Of a DNA stretch of 64,000 nt, positions 1-8,065 are shown in pieces. Location of the stretch: positions 124,001 through 188,000 of the forward strand of contig JAUHXC010000008.1 of the NCBI GenBank assembly GCA_030427205.1, given 5' to 3'. Within the stretch, counting starts at the first letter, position 1, and each line of letters opens with the position of its first letter. The DNA comes from a bacterium (GTDB lineage: Bacteria; Myxococcota_A; Bradymonadia; UBA7976; UBA1532). The notes beneath the pieces were generated by a model. The model saw nothing but the letters and a program-made list of their open reading frames with translations, was not told the DNA's origin and made no database searches. A program made the translations under genes and the position numbers.

Positions 1-496
1 GCTTGCAGAGCGTGGCCACCGCCGGGTTGGCGGTCTGCCGGGCGAGGGTATTGTACGACGCCGCCGCGGTGAACTCGTTGAGCGCGCCCCACGCCATGTG
101 CACCGCGATGAAGTGGTGGGTCATGTTGGCCACCGCGTGGGAGGCGAGCGCTTCGATGCCCTCGCGGATCGAGCGCCCGACGGTGATCTCGCGCGCCCGC
201 TCCTCGGGCACCTCGCGGCCGCTGGCCCGCAGGACCCGGTCGATGGCGCGCCCGTGCCACAGCTCTTCGTAGACCCACACCGACAGGAAGGCGGTGATCT
301 CCGGATCCCGCGCCGAGTGCCCGGCGAGCAGATCCTTCATGTAGATGATGGTGTGGGTCTCGGTGTCGGCCATGTAGCGCAGTACCCGGGCCTCGGCGTC
401 GGTCACACCGATCCGGGCTGCGGCCTCGTAGTCGAGGTCGTCGGTGCGCACCGCGCCCGATTTCTCGATCAGGTCTTCGATCTCGAAGTCGGCCAT
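1..496 (-). CDS. Ferritin-like diiron protein, acyl-ACP desaturase-like (partial, C-terminus off the window)
   Basis: About 165 N-terminal residues are present; the gene runs off the left edge. The start is an ATG at 494-496 preceded by a strong GGAGGGG ribosome site. The visible part is all-helical and carries an EExxH motif in the segment YEELWHGRA, preceded by an acidic/His helix (DTETHTIIYMKD). This is the arrangement of diiron ligands in the ferritin-like superfamily, and the EExxH spacing is that of soluble acyl-ACP desaturases (fatty acid desaturase type 2). If so, it would introduce a double bond into an acyl carrier chain in the cytoplasm. The second EExxH lies outside the window, so desaturase versus another ferritin-like oxidase cannot be settled. 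It is divergent from the kinase gene at 672. Confidence 0.65.
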   Translation of the reverse strand, partial: MADFEIEDLIEKSGAVRTDDLDYEAAARIGVTDAEARVLRYMADTETHTIIYMKDLLAGHSARDPEITAFLSVWVYEELWHGRAIDRVLRASGREVPEERAREITVGRSIREGIEALASHAVANMTHHFIAVHMAWGALNEFTAAASYNTLARQTANPAVATLCK

Positions 497-634
497 GCCC
501 CCTCCTGCTGTCGACGGCCCTTCATATACGTCTTCGGCGAGGTCGGTGCGAGAGAAACACGCGGCCGGCGCCCGGCCGACGCAGCCGAAAGCCGGCACCG
601 GGCACAGCCTGGACCGTTCGGTCACGTTCTGACA

Positions 635-663
635 CTGACACGGCAGAGCCGATGGTCCATACT
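635..663 (+). promoter_or_regulatory. Candidate sigma-70-type promoter for the kinase gene, giving a near-leaderless mRNA
   Basis: CTGACA (635-640) and CATACT (658-663) are separated by 17 nt and match the -35 and -10 consensus at five of six and four of six positions. A transcript starting about 7 nt after the -10 would begin only 1-3 nt before the ATG at 672, and no Shine-Dalgarno sequence precedes that ATG. Both facts fit leaderless translation. This is inference from sequence only. Confidence 0.35.
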
Positions 664-671
664 GAGCCGGC

Positions 672-3600
672 ATGCGCAGAGTCGCCCCACGGCTGGGTCC
701 GTTCGAACTGCTGGCCCCCATCGGCCGCGGCGCCGGCGGCGAGGTCTGGCGGGCGTGGCACCGCGGCTCGCGGGTGGCCTTGGCGGTGAAGCTGCTGCAC
801 GCCACCCGCGACGACGACGATCTGCGGGCCATGGGCCGCGAGCTGCGCGCCGTCGCCCGCATGGATCACCCGGGCATCGTGCGGGTGCACGATCACGGGC
901 AGCTCGATCGTTCGACGGCCGAGGCGCTGGGCATGAGCGCCGGCACCCCCTACATCGTGATGGACTTCGCCGGGCCCAAGACGATGCGCAGCCACCTCGG
1001 TGAGCGGCCGTGGCCCGCGCTGCGCGCCGATCTGCTCGCCTTGCTCGACGCGCTGGGCCACGCCCACGCGCGGGGGGTCATCCACCGCGACCTCAAGCCG
1101 GACAACGTGCTCATGGGCCCGCAGGGGCCGGTGCTGACCGACTTCGGCGTCGCGCTGGCCACCGAGCAGGTCGACAACGACGACGGCTCGACGGGCACGC
1201 CCAACTACATGGCGCCGGAGCAGGTGCGCGGCGAACAGTGGGCCATCGCGCCGGCGACCGACCTGTACGCGGTGGGCTGTCTGGCATATGCGCTGGCGAC
1301 GGGCCGCCCGCCGTTCGCCGGCCGCGGCTCCATCGGCGCGATGCAGGGCCACCTCCGGGAGACGCCGGTCGGTCTGGGCGCGCCGTGGCCGCCGGCCTTC
1401 GACGCGTGGGTCGCGCGGCTGCTCGCGAAGGCGCCCGAAGACCGCTTCGCCTTCGCGGCCGAGGCGGCCTTCGCCCTGGCGGCCATCCCCGATGATCGGG
1501 ACGCGGCAGACCGCGCGCCGGCGACGCTGCAGGCCCGCCCGCTGACGCCCCTGCCCGACTGGCGTCGACCCGAGCCGCCGCGCCCTCTTCGCCTGGCGGG
1601 CGTGCACCGCTCGCTGGCCGACCTGCGCCAGATCGATCCGGTGGGCCGTGAGCCGCTGCAGTCGACGCTGTGGAGCATCCTGGCGCGGGTCGTGCGCCGC
1701 CGCCGCCCGGAGGTCGTCGTGCTCGACGGCGCCACCGGACGCGGCACGGGCCATCTGGCGCGCTGGCTGGCGCGACGGGCCCACGAGCTGGGCATCGCCG
1801 AGGGTCTGCTGGCCCGCCCCGACCCGGACGAGACCGACGCCGCGCTGCCGGACATGCTGGCCCGCGCTCTGCGACTCTCGGGCCTGAGCGGACCCACGGC
1901 CGTCGAGCAGGCGGCCCGGGCGTTGGCCCTGCCGTCACATGATCGCGCGGCGCTGATCGCCGCGGCGGCCGCGAACCCCGACTGGCGGGTCGATGGGCAC
2001 GACACAGTGCTCATGCTCGACTCGGCGGCCGAGTTTCGGGTGGCCCTGGCCCTCGCGATCGATCGACTCGCCGCGATTCGACCCCGGATTCTCGTCGTCG
2101 ACGACGCGCAGTGGTCGCCGGCGTGCATCGCGTTCGCCGAGCATCTGGCGGCCCGCGAGCGCGAGATGCCGCTGTTGGTGGTCTTGACCGTGCTGCGCGA
2201 TCAGCGGACGCCCGCGGTCGCCGAACAGCTCGATGAGCTCGCTGGCCGTCGGCCGGTGACCCGGCTCACCCTCGACCCGCTGCCCCCGTCGGCGGTCGGC
2301 GAGATGGTGCGCCGGGTCGCGCCAGCCGGCAACGCGCTGGTCGACGCGCTGGTCGAGCGCGCCCGCGGCGACGGCAGCCGGGCGCTGGCGTTGCTGCGGC
2401 TGTGGGACGCGCGCGGCGCGCTCGTGCAGGACGAGGACGGTCTGCGGCTGGCCCGACGTGAGCCGCCGATGCCCGCCGCCGATCCCGAGCTGTGGCTCGA
2501 GCGGGTCGAATGCACCCTCAGCGCGGTGAGCGACGCGCAGTGGATGGCTCTCGAGCTGGCGGCGACGTTCGGGGCGCTCATCGGCCCTGCGCTCTGGCCG
2601 CGGCTCGTCGACGCGGCCGGGCTGCCCGACGAGGATGCGCACTGGACCCTGCTGGCGCCGCTGGGCGACGCCGGGCTGCTGGCCGACGAGAACGCCGGTT
2701 GGGGCATCGCGCATACCCCGCTGCGCGACGCGCTGCTGGCCCGGGCCCAGCGGGCCGACCGCGCCCGCCGGTGGCACCGGGCCTGCGCGGCCGCCCTGGC
2801 CGAGCGCGGTGAAGAGGCCGCCGAGCGGCTGGCACGGCACCGCCTCGCGGCCGGGGATCCCGAGGGGGCCATCGATCCCTTCATCGTGGCCGCCGCCCGC
2901 GCCCGGCGGCGCACCGAGGGCGATCGCGTGCGGCGCAACCTGCTCGACGCCGCGCGGGCGCTGCGGGCCACGGGTCGCGGCGTCGGCGACCCGCGCTGGG
3001 CGGAGCTGCACGCGCGCTGGGCGCTGGTGGACATCAGCAGCGGTCGCCTCGGCCGCGCCCGCCGCCGGGCCCGCCGGGCGGATCGCCGGGCCCGGACCGA
3101 GGGCCATCGCGCGCTGAGCGCCTACGTGCTCGGCGAGGCGCTGCTCGGCGCCGAGCCGCAGACCGCCGAGCTGCACCTGCGCCGGGCCGAGAAGCACGCC
3201 CGGCTCGCCCGCGACCTGCGCCTGCTCCTGCGCTGCGCCGAGGCGCGCGGCTGGTCGCTCTATCACCGCGGCCGCTATGCCAAGGTCGAGTCGCTCACCG
3301 CGGCGTTGCTGGGCGAGCTGGCGCAGTCGACGCTGATCCTGCCGCTGGCCAACCTGCACTTCTTGCGGGCGGTCGCCGGCCGGGCGCGGGGCGACAGCAT
3401 GGCCCACGGTCATCTGGCGCGCGCGGCGGCGCTCTACCGCCGCGCCGGCGGCCGTCACGGGCAGGCGAGCGTGCGCAACGAGATGGGCGAGACGGCCCTC
3501 GCCGCCGGCGACCACGAGACCGCGCTGGTCTACTATCGCGCCGCCCGCCGGATCTTCGACGAGCTGGCCAGCCGCAGCGTCATCGTCGCCGACCTCAACC

Positions 3601-4007
3601 TCGGCCGGGTGCACGACGCCATGGGGCAGCACCGCGAAGGCGAGGCCCATCGCCGCGAGGCCCTGCGGGTGGCCGAGAGCCGCGGAGATCCGGTCATGCA
3701 GGCGTTCGCGGCGGTCTGCCTGCTCGTCGACGCGGCCCGTCTGCGGCGCTTCGACCTCTGGCCGACCCGCTTCGCGCACTTCGGGCCGCTGCTCGATGGC
3801 TCACTGGTGGCGCCCGAGGCCGCCGAGGCGGCCCGTCGAGCCGGCGAGCTGGCGCTGGCCGCCGACGCGCACGACGAGGCGCGGCGCGCGTTCGATCTGG
3901 CGGCGATTCAGTTCACGGGGATCGGGCGTGAAGCCGAGGCGCAGGCGATGCGCGCGGCGGCCGCCGACGCCGGGCTGCGCGCGGCGACCCGAACCACATC
4001 GAGCTGA
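672..4007 (+). CDS. Ser/Thr protein kinase fused to an AAA-type ATPase domain and TPR-like repeats
   Basis: This is a 1,111-residue predicted cytoplasmic signalling protein. Residues about 10-270 form a Hanks-type kinase: Gly-rich loop GRGAGGEVW (18-26), Lys40, catalytic HRDLKPDN (128-135), DFG (147-149) and APE (171-173), so catalysis should be intact. Residues about 300-650 resemble the STAND/AAA ATPase module found behind such kinases, with a Walker-B-like ILVVDDAQW. The Walker A (GATGRGTGHLA) is degenerate and lacks the usual GKT/S, so ATP hydrolysis by this domain is doubtful. The C-terminal third is Arg/Ala-rich helical repeats of TPR type. Kinase-ATPase-TPR proteins of this layout are common multi-input regulators in Myxococcota. 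There is no transmembrane segment. The substrate is unknown. The start lacks a ribosome site (see the promoter at 635). Confidence 0.9.
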   Translation: MRRVAPRLGPFELLAPIGRGAGGEVWRAWHRGSRVALAVKLLHATRDDDDLRAMGRELRAVARMDHPGIVRVHDHGQLDRSTAEALGMSAGTPYIVMDFAGPKTMRSHLGERPWPALRADLLALLDALGHAHARGVIHRDLKPDNVLMGPQGPVLTDFGVALATEQVDNDDGSTGTPNYMAPEQVRGEQWAIAPATDLYAVGCLAYALATGRPPFAGRGSIGAMQGHLRETPVGLGAPWPPAFDAWVARLLAKAPEDRFAFAAEAAFALAAIPDDRDAADRAPATLQARPLTPLPDWRRPEPPRPLRLAGVHRSLADLRQIDPVGREPLQSTLWSILARVVRRRRPEVVVLDGATGRGTGHLARWLARRAHELGIAEGLLARPDPDETDAALPDMLARALRLSGLSGPTAVEQAARALALPSHDRAALIAAAAANPDWRVDGHDTVLMLDSAAEFRVALALAIDRLAAIRPRILVVDDAQWSPACIAFAEHLAAREREMPLLVVLTVLRDQRTPAVAEQLDELAGRRPVTRLTLDPLPPSAVGEMVRRVAPAGNALVDALVERARGDGSRALALLRLWDARGALVQDEDGLRLARREPPMPAADPELWLERVECTLSAVSDAQWMALELAATFGALIGPALWPRLVDAAGLPDEDAHWTLLAPLGDAGLLADENAGWGIAHTPLRDALLARAQRADRARRWHRACAAALAERGEEAAERLARHRLAAGDPEGAIDPFIVAAARARRRTEGDRVRRNLLDAARALRATGRGVGDPRWAELHARWALVDISSGRLGRARRRARRADRRARTEGHRALSAYVLGEALLGAEPQTAELHLRRAEKHARLARDLRLLLRCAEARGWSLYHRGRYAKVESLTAALLGELAQSTLILPLANLHFLRAVAGRARGDSMAHGHLARAAALYRRAGGRHGQASVRNEMGETALAAGDHETALVYYRAARRIFDELASRSVIVADLNLGRVHDAMGQHREGEAHRREALRVAESRGDPVMQAFAAVCLLVDAARLRRFDLWPTRFAHFGPLLDGSLVAPEAAEAARRAGELALAADAHDEARRAFDLAAIQFTGIGREAEAQAMRAAAADAGLRAATRTTSS

Positions 4008-4054
4008 CGGCTCGGGCGGATGGCGCTGACGGTTCGGGCGGACGGCGCCGTCAG
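4004..4054. repeat. Tandem 22-bp duplication over the kinase stop codon, with an inverted repeat between convergent genes
   Basis: A 22-bp unit beginning CTGACGG occurs at 4004-4025 and again at 4026-4047 with two mismatches. The first copy contains the kinase TGA stop. CTGACGG (4026-4032) pairs with CCGTCAG (4048-4054), a 7-bp stem that also covers the stop codon of the convergent gene. It could act as a weak bidirectional terminator, but there is no T tract. Confidence 0.4.
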
Positions 4055-5604
4055 TCGGGCGCGTCGACCGGCGCCGCGGGTGCCGCCGCTTCACCCGGCG
4101 CAGCCCCGAGCGCGCGCCCGTCGGCGTCGTAGTAGATCGGCGTCGGCGCGTCGGGACCCAGCGCCTCGACCGCCGCTGCGAGCGCCTTGGGATCACCCAC
4201 CGCGACGAGGCTCGCCGCGCCCGATGGCAAGGCCGCCAGCTCGCTCTGCACATCGGCGGCGCTCAGGGCCGCGCGGCGACGGGCCACGCGGGCGTCGTGA
4301 TCGGGCGGCAGCCCCAGCCCCGCGAGCTGGGCCAGTCGATCGGCCACCGCGGCGACCGTCTCCTGGGCCTCGACATCACCGCCGCGGGCGGTCGCACGGG
4401 CCTTGACCAGCTCGGCCGCTTGGAGACCATCGGCGGCCATGCGGGTCAGCTCGGTGCGCAGCTCGACCATGGCGGGCCCGGTGACCGCGGTCTGCACGGC
4501 GGCGCCCGCTCGACTCAGGCCGATCCCGCGCGCGAAAGGCAGGCTCGAACGCGCGCCGTAGGTGTAGCCCTTGTCCTCGCGCAGGTTGAGGTTCAGCCGC
4601 GAGGTGAAGCTGCCGCCCAGCGCGATGTCGGCCAGCCCGGCGCCGATCGCGCCCTCGCCGGCGGCGGGCCCCGGCTCGACCATCAGCAAGACGGTCTGGG
4701 CGCTGTCGGCCCGCTCGACGAGCGCGATCCGCCGGGTGGACGGCGGCGCGGGCGGCGCCTCGGGCCAGGGCGGCGGCTCACCCGACGAGCCCCACTGCAG
4801 CAACGCGGGCGGCAGCAGCGCGCCGAGCTGCTCGGCGGTCACGTCGCCGGCCACCACCACCGTCGCCCTGTCGCGGCGCCAGTGGCGGGCGTGGAAGGTC
4901 TTCACCGCGGCGAGGTCGATGACTTTGGCGCTGTCCACGGTGCCGTCGATCGGGTGGCCATAAGGGTGGTTCGGGCCGAAGAGCGCCGCGTCGGCGACCA
5001 CCGACGCCACCTGGCGCGGCTCGAACGCCCGGCTGGCCAGCCCCGACAGCCACAGCGGGTGGGTGCGCGCCCACTCGGCCTCTTCGAACCGCGGTCGGGC
5101 CACGACGTCGCCGAGCAGCGCCAGGGCCGGCTCGAGGTTCGCCGAGAGCACGACCAGGCGCGCGCTGCTGGCGTCCCGATCGGCCTCGACGGTCAACTCG
5201 GCGCCCAGCCGCTCGGCCGCCTGGCCCAGCTCGAGCGCCCCGCGGCGACCGGCCCCCTGCTCCATCATCTCGGCGGTGAGCGCGGCGAGGCCGCCCTGCC
5301 CCGCCGGATCCGACGCGGCGCCATAGGGCACCACCACGTGGATCGCCACCAGCGGCACGTCGTGGCGCTCCAGCAGCCAGATCGGCGGCAGGCGCGGGTG
5401 CTCGACGAGGCGCGGGCTCGGCGGCACGTAGGGGTCCGCGGTCTCGAGGGTGGGCTGCGGCGCGGAGAGCCGGGGCAGATCGGCGGTCGGCTCGCCGACT
5501 CTCGGGGCAGCGCCACAGGCCGCGAGGCTGGCTCCGAGGGCGGCTGCGATCACGAGCGCACAGGGGCCCGACCGAATCGGCGTATGGTTCACGATCCAGC
5601 TCAT
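4051..5604 (-). CDS. M16-family (insulinase-like) protein lacking the zinc motif; lipoprotein
   Basis: This 517-residue protein starts at the ATG at 5602-5604, which overlaps the upstream stop as ATGA and implies translational coupling. The N-terminus is a lipoprotein signal (hydrophobic stretch ending LAAC), so the mature protein should be lipid-anchored facing the periplasm. Both halves have the alpha/beta fold signature of M16 peptidases (for example VPYGAASDPAGQGG and the LNLREDKGYTYGARS segment). The usual HxxEH is replaced by an Ala-rich stretch. Paired M16 genes often encode one catalytic and one non-catalytic subunit, and this is probably the non-catalytic, substrate-holding subunit. 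The open frame extends further upstream, but that part is a shadow of the neighbouring gene. Confidence 0.85.
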   Translation of the reverse strand: MSWIVNHTPIRSGPCALVIAAALGASLAACGAAPRVGEPTADLPRLSAPQPTLETADPYVPPSPRLVEHPRLPPIWLLERHDVPLVAIHVVVPYGAASDPAGQGGLAALTAEMMEQGAGRRGALELGQAAERLGAELTVEADRDASSARLVVLSANLEPALALLGDVVARPRFEEAEWARTHPLWLSGLASRAFEPRQVASVVADAALFGPNHPYGHPIDGTVDSAKVIDLAAVKTFHARHWRRDRATVVVAGDVTAEQLGALLPPALLQWGSSGEPPPWPEAPPAPPSTRRIALVERADSAQTVLLMVEPGPAAGEGAIGAGLADIALGGSFTSRLNLNLREDKGYTYGARSSLPFARGIGLSRAGAAVQTAVTGPAMVELRTELTRMAADGLQAAELVKARATARGGDVEAQETVAAVADRLAQLAGLGLPPDHDARVARRRAALSAADVQSELAALPSGAASLVAVGDPKALAAAVEALGPDAPTPIYYDADGRALGAAPGEAAAPAAPVDAPD

Positions 5605-6950
5605 CGGGCGCCCTCCCCCGCCTTCGAGGCGTCGTCGCCGCGCGGCACCACCCGCAGGACGGCGCGATGTTCCGGCACGAGGAACCGCCGGGCCGCGTCG
5701 CCGACCGCCGCTTTGTCCACCGCTGTATAGCGCGCCAGATCCTCGGCGACGAAGTCGGCCCGACCCAGCGCCGAGTAGTACCCGTTGAGGGTCGACGCGC
5801 GGTCGCGCACCGACTGCAGCTTCTCGATGAACGCCTTGGTGATGCCGGCCCGGGCGCGGATCACGTCGTCGTCGTCGATGGCGTCGACGCTGCGGGCGAG
5901 CGCGGCCTCGAGCCGGGCCTGCAGCGCATCGGCGTCGATCCCGTCGCGGCCGGTGGCCCAGACGACGAACTGCGAGCCGAGGCGCCCCGACCACTGCGCC
6001 GCGTAGACGTCCTGCGCCACCGCCTCGCCATAGACCAGCGCCTGGTGCAGATGACTCGACTTGCCGTCCGAGAGCGCGGTGGCCAGCACGTCGAGCGCCG
6101 CGTCGCCCGGCCGGTAGTGGGCCGGACTCTGCCACGCGAGGATGACCCGCGCCTGATCGACCCGATCGGACACCGTGCGGCTCTTGCCGGCGGGCGGCCC
6201 GGGCGGGCGGGGCCCGGGCCGCGCCGGCCGTTCGGCGCCGCGCGGGATCTGGCTGAAGTACGCGCGCACCAGCCGCTCGACCTCGCCCGGATCGACGTCG
6301 CCGGCGACCACCAGCGACGCGTTGTCCGGCGTATACCAGCGGGCGAAGAACTGCTGCACGTCGTGCACCGTGGCCGCCTGCAGGTCTTCGTGGGAGCCGA
6401 TCGGGCTGTGGTGATAGGGGTCCCCCGGGGGGTACATCAGCGGCGGCAGCGTGGTCCAGACGAGCCCGTAGGGGGTATTCTCGGTGCTCTGACGCCGCTC
6501 GTTGCGCACCACGTCCCGCTGCAGATCGAGCTTCTGCTGGTCGATGGCGGGCCCCAAGCCGAGCATGCGATCGGCTTCGAGCCACAGCAGCAACGGCAGC
6601 GCGTGGCTCGGCCCGACCTCGTAGTAGTGGGTGCGGTCGTTGCTCGTCCAGGCGTTGTTCCAGGCGCCTTCGGCCTCCATGAGCTGGTCGAAGCGGCCGC
6701 GGGGCACCGCCGCGGTGCCCATGAACATCAGGTGCTCGAAGAGGTGGGCGAAGCCGGTGCGTCCGGCGGGCTCGTCGGCCGAGCCGACGCGATAGTCGAG
6801 GCTGACGGCGACGAGCGGCAGGCGGTCGTCGACGTGCACCATGACCACCAGCCCGTTGTCGAGGGTGAAGGTCGAGTGTTCGATGGCCAGCGGCGCCGGC
6901 GGAGCGGCGAGACCCCAGACCGCGGCGAGGGAGACGATCAGGCTGTGCAT
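5601..6950 (-). CDS. M16-family zinc metallopeptidase, catalytic subunit
   Basis: This is a 449-residue insulinase/pitrilysin-like peptidase. It has a short N-terminal hydrophobic signal (MHSLIVSLAAVWGLA) suggesting export. The inverted zinc motif HxxEH is seen at residues 69-73 (HLFEH), and the distal zinc ligand Glu is likely Glu151 in RNERRQS. The C-terminal half holds the second M16 domain (GKSSHLHQALVY region). Such enzymes degrade or process peptides in the periplasm, usually as a heterodimer with an inactive partner, here the overlapping downstream gene (4-nt ATGA overlap). The physiological substrate is unknown. No strong ribosome site precedes the ATG at 6950. Confidence 0.9.
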   Translation of the reverse strand: MHSLIVSLAAVWGLAAPPAPLAIEHSTFTLDNGLVVMVHVDDRLPLVAVSLDYRVGSADEPAGRTGFAHLFEHLMFMGTAAVPRGRFDQLMEAEGAWNNAWTSNDRTHYYEVGPSHALPLLLWLEADRMLGLGPAIDQQKLDLQRDVVRNERRQSTENTPYGLVWTTLPPLMYPPGDPYHHSPIGSHEDLQAATVHDVQQFFARWYTPDNASLVVAGDVDPGEVERLVRAYFSQIPRGAERPARPGPRPPGPPAGKSRTVSDRVDQARVILAWQSPAHYRPGDAALDVLATALSDGKSSHLHQALVYGEAVAQDVYAAQWSGRLGSQFVVWATGRDGIDADALQARLEAALARSVDAIDDDDVIRARAGITKAFIEKLQSVRDRASTLNGYYSALGRADFVAEDLARYTAVDKAAVGDAARRFLVPEHRAVLRVVPRGDDASKAGEGAR

Positions 6951-7066
6951 GGCGTCAGCCTGCGCCCGTTCGCCAGGCGGCGCAAGCCCGCCGCCGCGAC
7001 CCGCCGCGGGCCCAAGCGAGGCGTCGACTGGCGATCGACGCCGTTTTTCGGCACGATCCGCCGGCC

Positions 7067-8059
7067 ATGCGTGGTTTGTTCTCCAATCCGGCCCGACCGG
7101 CGCTGCTCGCGCTGATGGTCACGGGCCTGCTGACGGCCAGCCCGGCCGCCGCCCAGCCCGCCGAGCCCGATTCCCGGCATCCGCTGGCGGCGTGGGCCAT
7201 CGATACGTTCAAGCATTGGCGGGCGAAGGTGCCGCCGCTCTCGCTGGCGCAGTGGCATCCGTCGGTCTCGGTGGGCCGCGCGGGGCGCGGGCGGCTGCTC
7301 TTCGGCGTGCTGTTCGAAAAGAGCCCGGGCATCCACGTGCGCAACCCCAACGAAGCGTGGACCGTGCCCGAGGTGGTCATCGCGCTGCAGGCGGCCCACG
7401 CCGCGGTCGAGGCGAAGCACCCCGACGGGCCCGACATGGTGGTCGGCGACATCTCGCGGCGCAACGGCGGCCGCTTCCCGCCCCATCGCAGCCATCAGGA
7501 CGGCTGCGACGTCGACATGCGCTACTTCCTGCTCGGCGAGCAGCCGGCGGACTACAAGTACCGCATGGTGACCCCGGCCAACTTCGATACCGGCAGGGTG
7601 TGGACGCTCATCGAGCATCTGCACGAGACCGGCCAGGTCGACCGCATCTTCGTCGACTATCGGCACCAGCGGCGGCTGTATCGCTACGCGATCAAGCAGC
7701 TCAAGAAAGACAAGGACGACCTCGCGTCGATCCTCTCGTATCCCCGGGGCCGCTATCGCCCCGAGTCGCTGGTGCGCCACGTGCGCGGGCACCACAACCA
7801 CCTGCACATCCGGTTCAAGGCGCCCATCGCCCGCACCCTCGGCCGCCTGTGGACCTATCGCGAGGCGCTCGCCTTCCAACGGCGCATGGATCTGGAGGTG
7901 CGCGGGCAGTTCGATTACGTGGTGCGCCGCGGCGATACCCTCAGCGCCATCGCCGCGCGCAACGACGTCTCGGTGGCCGACCTGCGCATCTGGAACCGTC
8001 TGCCGCGCAAGCTGGTACTGCGCCCGGGGCGAGTGCTCAAGGTCATGCGCACCAACTGA
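7067..8059 (+). CDS. Penicillin-insensitive murein endopeptidase (MepA-like) with C-terminal LysM
   Basis: This 330-residue secreted protein has a cleavable signal peptide (cleavage near AAA-QPA, residue about 27). The central domain carries the LAS-family zinc motifs of MepA: a GDISRRNGG segment, then HxxxxxxxD as HRSHQDGCDVD, and a distal HHNHLHIRF giving the HxH ligand. MepA cleaves D-Ala-meso-DAP cross-links in peptidoglycan. Residues about 283-328 are a LysM domain (YVVRRGDTLSAIA), absent from E. coli MepA, which would hold the enzyme on the cell wall. The gene converges with the TRAP operon. The two stop codons lie inside a perfect 14-bp palindrome at 8056-8069. Confidence 0.93.
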   Translation: MRGLFSNPARPALLALMVTGLLTASPAAAQPAEPDSRHPLAAWAIDTFKHWRAKVPPLSLAQWHPSVSVGRAGRGRLLFGVLFEKSPGIHVRNPNEAWTVPEVVIALQAAHAAVEAKHPDGPDMVVGDISRRNGGRFPPHRSHQDGCDVDMRYFLLGEQPADYKYRMVTPANFDTGRVWTLIEHLHETGQVDRIFVDYRHQRRLYRYAIKQLKKDKDDLASILSYPRGRYRPESLVRHVRGHHNHLHIRFKAPIARTLGRLWTYREALAFQRRMDLEVRGQFDYVVRRGDTLSAIAARNDVSVADLRIWNRLPRKLVLRPGRVLKVMRTN

Positions 8060-8065
8060 CCGCGG

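Noticed and set aside
1935-3779. 614-codon open frame on the minus strand opposite the kinase-ATPase gene
   Set aside because: High-GC third-position shadow. The plus-strand product has clear kinase motifs, while the minus product is Arg/Gly/Pro-rich without recognisable features.
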